This document shows, piece after piece, positions 1 through 11,099 of a stretch of 42,968 nt of DNA. The notes beneath the pieces were generated by a model that was given only the letters and a program-made list of their open reading frames with translations, ran no database searches and was not told the origin of the DNA. Both the position numbers and the translations under genes were made by a program. The DNA is from Hofstenia miamia (lineage: Eukaryota; Xenacoelomorpha; Acoela), in assembly GCA_004352715.1 (NCBI GenBank), contig SCFE01000098.1, positions 1 to 42,968 of the forward strand. The letters are read 5' to 3'. The first letter of the stretch is position 1, and each line of letters opens with the position of its first letter.

Positions 1-572
1 AAATAATTTACATTATTGAATGAATTCAACTGTCACCACTTGAATCATTGTGAAAACTGAATAATTTGCTAAAATGAAGATATCTTTACATCATAAGTAT
101 TGAACAAAATGCAAACTTCATGACAGTTTTAGCATAAACTTTAAAAAACAAGAAAGAAAAACGTACATACACTTAAATTCGACAATTCAGAGTTTTTTTA
201 ATTTTGAAGTGTTAGTGGTTTTGTTTTTATGTGTTTTATTTAATATCGCACTTAAATACCCATTTTAAGACATTCTACAAATTACATTATGTAGTTGAAC
301 AAAAAATTTCACTATTTGTTGAAAAGATTATGCAATATATAGAATACACATTAATAAACATCGTTTGACAAGATGACTTCTACTGCTAATTTATATCCTC
401 CTGTACATAAAGATAATTCTTCCAACATTTAAGTTTGTAATAAATTAAAGTTATGTATGAATATACTGACAAATTCTGGAGAGAAACATTTTTAATTTGT
501 AAAGACGCTCATGTTAAGACTTTTATTAAATGTTTAAGAAAGCTATATGTATATATGGATAAATATACATTT

Positions 573-614
<42 letters not shown>

Positions 615-1234
615 CAATATAAGTTCTGTTAAATATAAAACAATTTCTGGGTAATAACAAGAATTTATGAAATTTAATACTATTGCTATTATTCAGTGTA
701 CATAAAAAGTTCATTAACAAAAAATATATGATTATTTCAATATACTAGTCCTTTCAATGGTCGAAAACTACAAACGTACACTTTAAAATTATTTAAAGTT
801 TGGCTATGTAATGCATGAATATTCACATCTTTAGCCACCCCTCCTCATTATTCATGAATTATATGTGGGCAATGACTCATCAACTAGCACACGTCAATCA
901 ATTACAAAGTAATCAGTCACAAAAAAATTTTTTGCTAAAACTTGCTTTTGCAATCCATTATATATTGGCATTCTCTCCAATGCTATGCCTTAGAAACTCT
1001 ATTTTATCAGTTTCTGATAATTGTAATTTATGCTATTTACTTCTATATTTAGAAAATGTTCCTAAGTTGTTTTAGTACCTAATGTACAAAATGTACTCGG
1101 CTCGGCTCGTTAGAAGCTCAGCTCGTTGTCAAGTCTGCTTCTATCTAAACTTCAATACGATGGGGCATTGCGCATTGACAGTAATCTTTGGTGATATATT
1201 TCATACATGTTACAATGATTTTTTCAACCAACCT
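1..1234. other. AT-rich DNA without recognisable genes
   Basis: Apart from a TA microsatellite near 575-610, I see no gene, RNA or mobile element that I can support. The open frames here are short, biased to Ile/Tyr/Phe/Asn, and look like chance frames in AT-rich DNA. Confidence 0.6.
575..610. repeat. (TA)n microsatellite
   Basis: An uninterrupted run of about 18 TA dinucleotides. Similar runs occur at about 1549-1570, 3204-3234, 7875-7905, 17776-17808, 24612-24635 (touching a gap), 29350-29374 and 39076-39094. Confidence 0.95.
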
Positions 1235-1336
1235 CACACTGTCGTTAATGCTTAAGTTAAATGTTCCTTAACGATAGTATGCGAAAGGATTAACTGACCT
1301 TTAACTTAAGAATTACCTTAACTCAAAGACAGTGTG
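1235..1336. repeat. small inverted-repeat element (possible MITE)
   Basis: The stretch starts with CACACTGTC and ends with its exact reverse complement GACAGTGTG, 102 bp in total. Inside, the motif CTTAAGTTAAA occurs near the left side and its relatives (TTTAACTTAAG, CCTTAACT) near the right, so the inner part is also partly self-complementary. This fits a hairpin-forming MITE, but no target duplication is clear and it has no coding capacity. Confidence 0.45.
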
Positions 1337-2262
1337 CAAAGGAGTAAGAATGCGATTAATGACTCAACATAGTGATGGAAGACAATAATTGCCACGTCAG
1401 CACAAAAAGTGTTCACAAAATCAGCACGTCATTCTCAGATATCTTACTTGCATAGTAATTCTTACGTCGTACGCTCATCATTTGAAGAAAAATGGTTTCA
1501 ATTGAAATGGTTTTGGAAATTTATGTAAGTATTAATTTTTGCAAATATTATATATATATATATATATATACATATATCGATCTCTTTCAACCATATCATA
1601 GAGGAATAGCTCTAAAAATACAAAAAAAATCAAAAGCTGTCTATGCACATTGTCATCCAGCCAAATATTAAGGAACAAGCTTGAGGGCTTGATGGCCTTA
1701 TATATAGATCGCTTTTTTATTAAACTATTTCCACTAGCTGTTACCTTAAAGTAAAAGACCGCTTTTCAAACCTTTTAGCAAATATTGAAAACCCTTGATA
1801 TCGTGCATCTATGGCTTTGTACGCACCCATGTAATGTTGAAGTTTTCTGTTAACAATTATTCCTGTTCATCAAGTACATAACAATACTTTTTTGAATGAA
1901 AGTTCCGATTCTTGCAAAAATATTCAAATTCTTGCCAAAATTATTGTAATTTTTTGGTGATGAGACGGTCTATTGCACAAAGTCTGAGTTTGTCGTGCCA
2001 GTTCCGCGGCAAGTCGCTAATTAATTCTTTATCTTGTGGTGTTTTTGATTTTAAATATCATCGTCAGATCATGATTTATAAACACAAAAATTTTTTAGAA
2101 AACCATCACAGATTTTTAAAAACTCCTCGTTAATTTAAGATTAATAGAATTAATAAATGCGTGCAAATAGGCCAATCTTACACAGACTGATATTTAAAAT
2201 GTTAGATATAGAGTTTGTTAGCATTATTGTTCTTAAAGTAAATGTGAGTCTTTATAGTAATA
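1337..2262. other. no recognisable feature
   Basis: AT-rich DNA containing a TA run at about 1549-1570. I see nothing else that I can support. Confidence 0.5.
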
Positions 2263-2366
2263 GGCATGGGCCGAAAATTGAGAGGTTCAACTCTACCCGA
2301 TGGCGAAGCCTTAGGCCCGGGTCATCTAAATTAATCCGAATTCGCATTTTTAGGCCAATCCATGCC
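2263..2366. repeat. GC-rich 104-bp inverted-repeat fragment, hAT-MITE-like
   Basis: An island of higher GC in AT-rich DNA. It opens with GGCATGGGCC and closes with GGCCAATCCATGCC, giving inverted ends GGCATGG/CCATGCC. Inside are GCCC/GGGC-type motifs such as CCCGGGTC. Short GC-rich islands with such ends are common for non-autonomous hAT elements. The assignment is by style only and no target duplication is visible. Confidence 0.35.
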
Positions 2367-2917
2367 AAATGGTTTCTTGAATTTTTCGGTTTCCTTGACC
2401 AAAGATGTGTATGTTATATACATATAATAAAATCTTTGAAAAAATTCAATTGAATTTTGTTAAAATGTAAATTTTATTTTTTAAAACATTGCTTATATAT
2501 TATATAACATTCATTGCATTTTAGTTGCTTTACATACACTGTTGCATAATTGCCTGTTTTCAATAATGCCAGCAAATTTTTTTCCAAAGCCGCTGCCCAA
2601 GCCTGGTTAGCGGGCACTGTTCTGTCCAACCAGTGTCAATCTCTAGCAAGGCCTTCAAGGGTCAGTAAAAACCAACATAATTTCACTATCTTTTGCAAGA
2701 ACACTGTTAGCAAAGTCTTACAAGCAACACTCTAAAAAACAAGTCCCATGGGACATAGAGTGGTATTTTGCGATCTGTTTGCAATTCGGATGAAGAAATA
2801 TTCGGTTGACTATGAATGAATTCAAGCCCGATCACTAAATGACACTAACTAAGGATATTGCTAACTTAAGATTTTGCTAATTCTGTTGATTACTGCAATG
2901 AGATTCTTAATAACAGT
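2367..2917. other. no recognisable feature
   Basis: The stretch has ordinary AT-rich composition with a moderately GC-richer patch near 2560-2660. No gene can be supported. Confidence 0.5.
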
Positions 2918-3035
2918 GTTAGACATTCTTCTTGAGATTTTGATTAATGCAATTTGATATTTGACAAATTTTAAAGTCATTAGATAAAATAGAATAGACC
3001 AAACAAACACTTGTAATTAAATGATAATCAGCAAT
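2918..3035 (+). repeat. diverged repeat, copy 1
   Basis: This block of about 118 bp is repeated at 4616-4732 in the same orientation, with point differences and one small indel. Shared stretches include TTGATATTTGACAAATTTTA and AAACACTTGTAATTAAATG. It is non-coding. The two copies flank the first sequence gap, so a longer duplicated unit may be hidden there. Confidence 0.75.
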
Positions 3036-3202
3036 AGACCATGGTCGAATTTTGTTATTATCTATTTGCAACTCTGATGAATTCAAACGCATCGTTCAAT
3101 GATGCTAAGTTGAAGTTCTTCTAAAGCTGTTGACTACTGCAATGAGGAAACTTCATGACAGTGTTAGACGCATAGTTGTAAACCGTATTTACTTGAAAAA
3201 TG

Positions 3203-3239
<37 letters not shown>

Positions 3240-3831
3240 AAAAATATAGAATTAGATTTTGAGAGCTAGAAGTGACATTGCATTTCAATTGGATTGAGAA
3301 CAGGACTTGAATTTAATTTGAAATTCCCAAGAGTGAATTCCAACTTGCACGGATTAGTATATATTTTAATATATATATAAAACATGTTAGATAAAATAGG
3401 ATAAGAGAATATTTATTCGGAAAAATGTTGACAATTAAATAACTGATATTTTATCTGAAGAGCATCAATAAATTCACACCAACACTATACACAAACTACA
3501 TAAATTACAAAAACACATCTTTCAAGCTATGAATAAATCACTATTGTGCTACATTAATAATGAGTTATCGCATTGTCATCCATATGCAGTTTGTATTCTA
3601 GCAATGATTTACTAGAAATATATTTTTTCAATGTTTTTAGTTTCTCTAGGTTGCGAGTTCCAGGTTGGAATGGTTACATTAATACTCATGGATTTAATTA
3701 AAACGTCTTCCTTATACCTAACACATGTGAAAGTTTTGACCTAGAATTATGTTTATGAGTATTTCCCGGTATTTTAATCGTATTACAATGTGGTAGGTTT
3801 TTATTAGCTTGCAGAATTTCAGCAGGGTATT
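3036..3831. other. no recognisable gene; TA microsatellite
   Basis: Contains the TA run at 3204-3234 and a short echo of the preceding repeat (AGTGTTAGACGC near 3160). I see nothing else. Confidence 0.5.
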
Positions 3832-4506
3832 NNNNNNNNNNNNNNNNNNNNNNNNNNNNNNNNNNNNNNNNNNNNNNNNNNNNNNNNNNNNNNNNNNNNN
3901 NNNNNNNNNNNNNNNNNNNNNNNNNNNNNNNNNNNNNNNNNNNNNNNNNNNNNNNNNNNNNNNNNNNNNNNNNNNNNNNNNNNNNNNNNNNNNNNNNNNN
4001 NNNNNNNNNNNNNNNNNNNNNNNNNNNNNNNNNNNNNNNNNNNNNNNNNNNNNNNNNNNNNNNNNNNNNNNNNNNNNNNNNNNNNNNNNNNNNNNNNNNN
4101 NNNNNNNNNNNNNNNNNNNNNNNNNNNNNNNNNNNNNNNNNNNNNNNNNNNNNNNNNNNNNNNNNNNNNNNNNNNNNNNNNNNNNNNNNNNNNNNNNNNN
4201 NNNNNNNNNNNNNNNNNNNNNNNNNNNNNNNNNNNNNNNNNNNNNNNNNNNNNNNNNNNNNNNNNNNNNNNNNNNNNNNNNNNNNNNNNNNNNNNNNNNN
4301 NNNNNNNNNNNNNNNNNNNNNNNNNNNNNNNNNNNNNNNNNNNNNNNNNNNNNNNNNNNNNNNNNNNNNNNNNNNNNNNNNNNNNNNNNNNNNNNNNNNN
4401 NNNNNNNNNNNNNNNNNNNNNNNNNNNNNNNNNNNNNNNNNNNNNNNNNNNNNNNNNNNNNNNNNNNNNNNNNNNNNNNNNNNNNNNNNNNNNNNNNNNN
4501 NNNNNN
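3832..4506. other. sequence gap (675 N)
   Basis: Unresolved bases. Long open frames spanning it are artefacts of translating N. The right flank is the end of a hAT-like element, so a repeat probably caused the gap. Confidence 0.99.
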
Positions 4507-4614
4507 GGTTTTAGACCGGTTCAAACCGCCGGTCATAAAACACTGACCCCATCCGACTTCCACCGGTCTGACAGGTGCCGGTCACGCCGGTTGACCCGAC
4601 CGGTTTACACCTAC
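4507..4614 (-). mobile_element. end of a hAT-like non-autonomous element
   Basis: This GC-rich stretch is packed with short CCGGT/ACCGG motifs (for example GACCGGTT, CCGCCGGTC, CACCGGTCTG, GACCGGTTTAC). Read on the minus strand, it starts TAGGTGTAAACCGGTCGGG, the look of many hAT termini with subterminal repeats. The other end lies in the gap. It sits directly against copy 2 of the 118-bp repeat, which suggests insertion into that repeat. The superfamily call rests on style of termini only. Confidence 0.45.
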
Positions 4615-4615
4615 G

Positions 4616-4732
4616 GTTAGACGTTCTTCTTGAGATTTCGATTAATGAAATTTGATATTTGACAAATTTTAAAGTCATTAAATAAAATAGATAGAATAAA
4701 ACAAACACTTGTAATTAAATGGTTATCAGCAT
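4616..4732 (+). repeat. diverged repeat, copy 2
   Basis: Matches 2918-3035 over almost its whole length in the same orientation. It starts directly after the hAT-like end, so the left part of this copy was probably displaced by that insertion and lies beyond the gap. Confidence 0.75.
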
Positions 4733-4936
4733 TCCGCAATTAATAAAAAGTATATACACTCTACACGGAGAAAATTTTGAATATAAAAAAACGTTGGTAA
4801 ATTTAGCCATTAATTTATTCAAACTTTATAATAGTCAATATAATTATTTGATATGGTACTTAAATGCATAAATCGCTCATTCATATTTGTCTTTAATGTA
4901 AAATCAAAAAGAACTAAATAATAATAGTTCACAGAA

Positions 4937-4942
4937 TTTATT
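4937..4942 (-). promoter_or_regulatory. poly(A) signal AATAAA
   Basis: On the minus strand AATAAA lies about 60 nt after the stop codon at 5001-5003, a usual distance for a 3' UTR. It supports the upstream open frame being a real terminal exon. In DNA this AT-rich the hexamer also occurs by chance. Confidence 0.45.
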
Positions 4943-5000
4943 AAGGTTTACAAGTATTTGAAATGTATATGAAGCTTAGCATGCAGAAATTAAGATTGAA

Positions 5001-5383
5001 TTAATACACAAGAACCCAACAGGTTGAGAATGTCATTTCTCTTGTGGTTTTTACGAAGCTTCCATTTGCAATAATAGCCTGACTTGAATCTTTATATGGG
5101 CGTATTTCGTAACCAACTAAGCATTTTCCTTTGGGAAAATTGAAGCCAGCGGCGAGTTTGAAAGCTCTGTCATTTTCCAAAAATTTCTGGAATTTGATGC
5201 CACTTTCATACACCAAATAATAGTCAGTTCCAATAACTTTAAGTGAAGCAGCATTTAGTCCTGGATTTATTACTTCAAAAATATTTGGTTGAGTTGTTAA
5301 AATTGCAGAATTGTTGCTACTTTTAAAAATTCCAACATTAATGTTATGATGCTGACGAAAGCTTCCTTTTAGTCCTAACCATT
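5001..5383 (-). CDS. 3' terminal exon of a host-like gene, possible beta-trefoil (AbfB-like) domain
   Basis: On the minus strand the frame is open from a pyrimidine/T-rich acceptor ending in TTTAG (5385-5384) to TAA at 5003-5001, about 126 residues. The amino-acid composition is balanced, unlike the chance frames nearby. The frame contains FEVINPGLNAASLKV, then YYLVYESG, and about 50 residues further GYEIRPYK. The alternation of 'F-x-V-x-N-P-G-L' with later Y/F and short polar stretches resembles AbfB/beta-trefoil carbohydrate-binding repeats, but I cannot confirm this without a profile search. An AATAAA lies 60 nt downstream. I could not find the upstream exon convincingly: a GTAAGT donor near 5600 would create a stop in this frame. 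No damage is visible, which sets it apart from everything else coding in the window. An alternative is a longer first part of the frame starting near 5399. Confidence 0.5.
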
Positions 5384-5399
5384 CTAAATAAAAATAGGC

Positions 5400-7870
5400 T
5401 TATATATTGCACAAACCTTTTGCTGCAAAATATTTCCACCGAATGCAAAAATTTAGTCTGATTACTATCTTAATAAAAAATAATTTTAATGACTGCAGAT
5501 TATTTTTATGTCACTTTTGGTATTGTGAAGCACTCGACATTTTAGTGCTGCTTTTCGCCAAAGGAAATATTTGATAGATTTTAGGGTTTTATTCACTTAC
5601 ATATTTTGTTGAGATCTCACATCGCTAATATGATTTTCGGCTAATGGTCTATGCATTAGAAGGATTTACGTTTCGTAGTCAAGCTAATTCAGAAGTTATG
5701 CTGACAACAAATTTTAGTAATTTTCTATTAAGATTTTCGCAATACTTGGTGAAAAGTGCATCATGTATGAATTTCTCGGCCTTTCGACATATCAATCAGA
5801 GTTGGAAAAGAGACAAATCCTAATTTAAAAAGATTCTATCTGACATGAAGTCGCGACCTGAGCAAAATTGTCAATGACAAACATACATAAATGAACAAAA
5901 ACTTAACTACATTTGAAAAATTAGTTGAAAACATAATTAATAAGTTTATGTTTATTTCACTTACTATAAGTACCCGAATTTTTTTAGTGTTTTTACGAAA
6001 TTTCAATCGTCTGTGGTGCTAATTGCACTTAAGTTACTACAAATTCAACTAAGAATTTGTTCTAACTTACATATATTCAAATTAATAGGTTGTTCGCAAA
6101 TTTCGTAATACATATATTGTATGCATGCAACTTATTACTGAATAACAAAAATTTGCGCTGACTTGTGATGTGAAATAGCTTTATCTCCATTACATGAAAA
6201 ATTCATGTGCAGGTAGATAGATTAGCATATGCAAGTAATCTATAACATAATCCCATTGGCTTTTGTTTTTTATATATTTTCTTCTTACAAAAGGTTTTCC
6301 TAGTTTTACTAGATATTTCCCACGATTGCATAACTGAAATTCTCAGGTAAAAAAAATTATGCACAATTATCTCATATTTTATAATTTACAATGGTATTGA
6401 TTAAAGTGAATTTTTCTTAAAATGTTTCTGCTATTTGGTACATCTTCTGTTGAATAATAATTGCAAATTTTCTCTTTTGTTCTATATTGGTGTCGCCAGG
6501 TTGCGCTCTTGATTATTCTTTTTCCCGCACTCCAAAACCACAGACAACTTCAGACATAAATAGAGCATCATCCAAATTTTTAAGAAGTCTTTTTCTTTTA
6601 ATCTTGTATTTTTAGAAGATGAATAAATAAAATTAGATAAAAAAATGTTAAAGGAGAGACGTATAAAATGAAAATTGCCGAATTCATCTTTGAAATGACA
6701 TTTTTGTACATTGAGCCAGGTAATTTGACTTTACCATCTTTTCTTTTATCGTGCATATTGTGTAATTTCGTAATTTTTTTTTACTTTGTGAGCTTGATGC
6801 GTTATTTCATTAGTTCATCAAAACTCAAAATGATTAAATTTGCAAATAATTACTTGCAAGTGATTTTCAATGTTTTGTTATTAAAACAGCAGTGGGTAAT
6901 GAAAAAATTTTTGTAATATTTGGTTAACAGAAAAGATTAAAATAGTCCATTTAATAAAGCTTCCAGAAAAATTCAGTTGTAGTAATTTCTTAAGGACAAA
7001 GGCTTAGCCACTGTCAAAATATTGAAAAATTTACGCTCAAAATTTAATACCAATGTAATTAACCTGAAAATTTTGAAAATTCTGGTTTGTGCACTTTTCA
7101 TTATCAAAATATATATGCGCATCAAACATTTTGGATTTCGGTTGATACTGAGATTTATGAAATACCTTTAAAAAGCACTTTTATGGTGTTCATTTTTTAG
7201 ACCTTAAAGCATGAATATTTTTTAAATATACAATCTAGTTGCTTGAAAATTAATCAGATTAAAAAAATAAAAAATTTATGGAATGAGAAAATGTATGGAA
7301 ATATAACTTCTACATATTTGTATTTTGTTTTTAAATTTTTTCATTAAATAGTTCAAATAAGAAAAATTGGATATTTAATTCATACGCTTTAAAACTATAG
7401 CAAATTAAGTAAATGATAGAACAACATAAAAATTAGTCAATGAAGTAGAAAGTATTTTAAAATATTCAATTGTTATATAATAATTATAGCTTTAATGATT
7501 TTTTGTAAAACATTTATCTTAGTCATTTTCTTAAAAATTTGTTAGAAATTTTGTTTTTTACTGTAAATTTCAATAGAATATTAACAATATATTCATATTC
7601 ATGTCAAATAGAATTTTTGTTAAAAATAAATGTAGCTTTTCTTAATATCAGTTTCATGACGTGTATTGAAATTTTTATGAGCAATTTTTGTGTATCATGT
7701 AATGTATGTATGCAATTAAGTTAAGCAATTGAACTAATTTTTTTTCAATATGATTCTAAATACAAATGTTATATTTATTTATTACTAAGCAACTTTAGTT
7801 AAATTGATATTTAAATTTTTTATAAAATTATTTACTTTTTTAACATAACTAAACATTAAATTATATATTT

Positions 7871-7908
<38 letters not shown>

Positions 7909-8943
7909 CATTATAAATATATTCAAATATAACTGAATGAATAATTTAAAGTAAATAAAGCATATATGCTATTTTTGTTACACACACAGGTAAATAATTA
8001 CACTGTGTCTTAAGCTTAATAAATAACTTGTTGGAAAGCTTAAATTATAAAAATACATGCTAGAATATGAGCTGACTTACTTTCTTTGAAATTCAATTGC
8101 GTAGTCTGACTAGCCTAAACCCAATTGTAGTTTAAAAAATATGTGAAAATACTACCGTTTTGAAGAAACAATTATTTTTGAATTTCAGAATCTTAAATTG
8201 ACCTTCCGTTTCTGAACTGTACAAAAAGCAGATATTAGAGCACAGGTGGTAACCAAAGCAGTAGTTTAGGCGCGTACATTGATATTGACATTGCCAATCA
8301 GACACGCCAACGATTAAGTGGAAATAACTTGGAGTTGTAATGAATGTGGTTTCTAATTGATGTAAACTTAAATGTAGAGTAGTATGATTTCTTACATGCA
8401 GCAGAGAAGGTGAATGAATTTTTTATGATATAAAGGATTTTGAAATGACGCTATTTAATATTTAAGTTCACAACAACTGAATATGAATGAATTGGAAGTT
8501 ATAAAAATTTTTACTAGTTTATATAGTCAATTGGATTTGTGAATTTTTAAGAGAAATATTTAAATGGAGGAAACTAAACCACAGTTAATTCAATGAATTT
8601 TATGCAATATCGTGAAATAATTTTCTAGGATTTGGAAACGTTTACAGGTCTTTTATAAATAACAGGAATAATTTTGTCTTCAAAAAAATTTCATTCATAG
8701 AAATTTTGTTTTCATAATATATTTATATATCAAGGACAACTACATATAAGGACACCAAGTACTTAATTATTGAGGAATTCCTGTGTGGACTGCACTATCA
8801 TTTCACATCAAATATTTCTTCCGCTAGGAGGTGTAATATTTACTGAATTAACCATTTGAATTACCCTTGTTACTTTTACGCGAGTTACTTGTTTCAGTTT
8901 CTCTGTGCATGTGCATTACACTCTAATAAGTTACGACAGAGTA
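5400..8943. other. long AT-rich stretch without recognisable genes
   Basis: If 5001-5383 is a terminal exon, this should hold introns and earlier exons of that gene, but I find no convincing open frame with good splice borders on the minus strand. It contains a TA run at 7875-7905. The short open frames near 6668 and 7539 are Phe/Ile/Leu-rich and look like chance. No transposon ends stand out. Confidence 0.5.
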
Positions 8944-9150
8944 ATGGTTAGAAAAGGCAGTGTTTTTTATTGCCATACTAATTATGACAAAATTAGAAAC
9001 AATGCTATCTCAAAAGAAGATAGACTAACAGTATTTTGATTTCCTTCCAATTTACATAAAGGGAACATTGGATTAACGCTTTGACTAACCCTAATATTGT
9101 TCATCAAAATTAACTGGCGATATGGGAGTTTGTATATTAGCATTGGTGAA
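8944..9150 (+). pseudogene. decayed THAP-like zinc-finger stretch
   Basis: From ATG at 8944 the frame reads MVRKGSVFYCHTNYDKIRNN and runs on through ISKEDRLTVF to a stop at the point where a THAP domain has its FP motif; the next residues are FPSNLHKG. After a shift of frame the codons for a W-containing helix and then NPNIVHQN can be seen. THAP domains are C2CH zinc fingers with an N-terminal M-V-x-x-C, a C-x-x-x-N-Y type loop, an F-x-F-P motif and a W. Here the first Cys appears replaced by Gly, there is a stop before FP, and at least one frameshift. I saw no CxxH end. It is probably a relic of a THAP gene or of a P-element/THAP9-type transposon. Confidence 0.45.
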
Positions 9151-9285
9151 TCTAGATTGAATTTTTCAAGAATAGATAATACTGATGTACAATTTCAAAA
9201 CGTTGATTAAGAAATTGAATAATATTCACTACAACTGTTGTGCAATAGTTTAATTTTTTCAATTTCAGCCCCTTTTTTCCAATAG

Positions 9286-9355
9286 CTCAGTCGAGGCCCA
9301 GCCCACCGCGGCTCCGACTTCAACTCCTGTTAGCAGAAGAGAGAACAGGACTGAG
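9286..9355. repeat. GC-rich nested hairpin
   Basis: CTCAGTC at the left end pairs with GACTGAG at the right end, and inside, TCCTGTT pairs with AACAGGA around a purine-rich loop. The middle (CCACCGCGGCTCCGACTTC) is GC-rich in AT-rich surroundings, in the style of a short hAT-like fragment. I see no flanking duplication. Confidence 0.3.
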
Positions 9356-9844
9356 GATCATTCCGTATTAAGAATGTGCTGCCACAAAATACTTTTTGTT
9401 ACATTTTGTAGCTTGTCATAATTTGAATTTAATACATTATTTCTTTATTGGTTTTTTAGCATTGCTATGTAATTCACCATATTTCACTGCAGGTAAAAAA
9501 TACAGAAACCGTGTCCAAATTATTTTCACATTTTGCAAAATATAATTTAATAGAAAATTTCATTCAAAATTGCTATATTTCTCATTGCTAGTTTCGCTTT
9601 TGGCAATAATTGGAATGAAAATAATAGATAAGAAATCATAGCATAAAAACCAAGTATAACACATAAAAACTTTTTTAAAAGAAAGAACATCGTTGTGAGA
9701 TAAAAAACAAAATTACGAGTGCTTCATACTTCTGTTAGCACTAAGAAAAATCTAAGTTAAATGTTGCCAGAAATCGTAATCACTAAAACAAATTTGGTTC
9801 TGCATAGATACCTTATGTATAAGCTGTGATCATTATTTTATATG
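9356..9844. other. no recognisable feature
   Basis: AT-rich DNA. I see no supported gene, RNA or element. Confidence 0.5.
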
Positions 9845-10326
9845 TATCTCTAGGTTTGACAACACAATATGAGGTGTGTGACAGAAAGATAGCAATGGTG
9901 CGAATTAGGGTTAATGTATATTTTGGTCATCAAACTGTGCTGTACACATGCAATAGCCAATACTGTATTAATTTACTAGGCAGGACAATATTGATTTTCG
10001 AATTGGGACTTTATTATGTTTCACCAAGATTTTCATCCATTAATGCTTGTGAGAACGTTCTTAGTGAACCTAAATAATTGCAAATTATTGGTAATTTTTC
10101 TTCTTCTAAAGTATTCAATAGATTAATCGACTTCCAATTATTGTAATAATTGCAATATAAATTAATTATTGCTTACGCCTGCAGATAGATTTGAAGCATT
10201 GCTTAATATATATGTACTATGTTATCATATCAGCATACATTTCATGAGGAATGGAAGCATCTGTGCTCTGTTGAGGGGAGGGGGGAACGTTCCCCCAGTT
10301 CCCCCCCCCTCTGGGTGCGCCTCTGT
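9845..10326 (+). repeat. interspersed repeat R1, copy 1
   Basis: About 480 bp, found again at 26528-27297 with very high identity (interrupted there by a gap). Copy 1 carries about 20 extra bases near 10170 (GCTTACGCCTGCAGATAG). The right end is a striking G/C block with the perfect palindrome GGGGGAACGTTCCCCC at 10281-10296, followed by a C8 run and CTCTGGGTGCGCCTCTG. An 83-codon frame is open across most of it in both copies, but it matches nothing I recognise. It may be a non-autonomous element of unknown class. Confidence 0.8.
10281..10296. repeat. perfect 16-bp G/C palindrome
   Basis: GGGGGAACGTTCCCCC is exactly self-complementary and is embedded in G-run/C-run DNA that could form a hairpin or quadruplex. 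The second copy near 27253-27268 is slightly altered. Confidence 0.85.
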
Positions 10327-10614
10327 CTGTGTGGTACAAAGGTATGCCAGATAATTTTCATCTCCTGGCGAAAACAACAAAATGCCACATAATATTTTTA
10401 TGTGCATGTAGCATATGGGGTAATAGCAGACTTCACATTCTTCAGAGTTTTATCCTCTTTTCTTAGGCAGTTCAGTTCACGTATCGCATATTATAAATTA
10501 TATTAGACTTATTGGTTTCTTCAGTTGTCGATTTTAATATCAATTTCATTTGTAGTTTTTCATTGCAATATATGAAGCTAACTTTTTCTTTAAATAGAAA
10601 ACTTACTTACAAAA

Positions 10615-11040
10615 TTGAATTTCATTAACAAGAATATTCAGTTTACAAAGGAGATTGAAACTAAGAACAAATTTCATTTTTTGAATGTACAAATAACTAG
10701 AAAAGATAACAAATTTGCAACTGGAATCTATTATAAACCAACATACACAGAATTGTTATTGAACTACACCTCAAATACGCCTTTAAATTACAAAATATCA
10801 TTAATTAAAGGATTTATTAATTGAATATTTGACAATTGCAGCTCATATAGAACAATTAACCAAGAAATAGGAAAACTTAAGATAGAATTAAAGAAGAATG
10901 AATATCCAAATATTTCATAGATCGATATATTAGGAAATCACTGGAAGACATTGTAATAAAGAACAAAAGATCAAAAAACAATCAAACTAATTATGAACAT
11001 TGTTTTAAGATCGAATATAGAGAACTCCACTCTGAAAAAA
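10615..11040 (+). pseudogene. Penelope-like reverse transcriptase, C-terminal fragment
   Basis: The first open piece (10615-10824) reads FHFLNVQITRKDNKFATGIY followed by YKPTYTELLLNYTSNTPL. This is the Penelope-like RT pattern 'L-P-F-L-D-V-x-I-x-R' followed by 'Y-R-K-P-T-x-T' and 'N-x-x-S-x-x-P'. The Asp of the LDV pattern is Asn here. After a stop the reading continues, with frameshifts, through CSSYRTINQEIGKLKIELKK and RYIRKSLEDIVIKNKR, also typical of the family. The active-site part of the RT upstream is missing, so this is a dead fragment. Confidence 0.75.
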
Positions 11041-11099
11041 CGATAAAAAAAACTCAGGAAAATATCAGTAATTAAAGAAAAGGTTAAATTTATTTATAG

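Noticed and set aside
3718-4563. Long open frames on both strands across 3.7-4.6 kb
   Set aside because: They consist almost only of untranslated N; the real codons at both sides are short and unlike any protein.
5580-5760. Candidate upstream exon of the 5001-5383 gene ending at a GTAAGT donor
   Set aside because: Joining it to the acceptor at 5383 in the needed phase gives a stop codon, and the stretch itself lacks a clear open frame.
6668-6916. 82-codon plus-strand frame with possible membrane segments
   Set aside because: Phe/Ile/Leu-rich composition follows from AT-rich DNA; no splice context, no family pattern, and similar frames occur all over the window.
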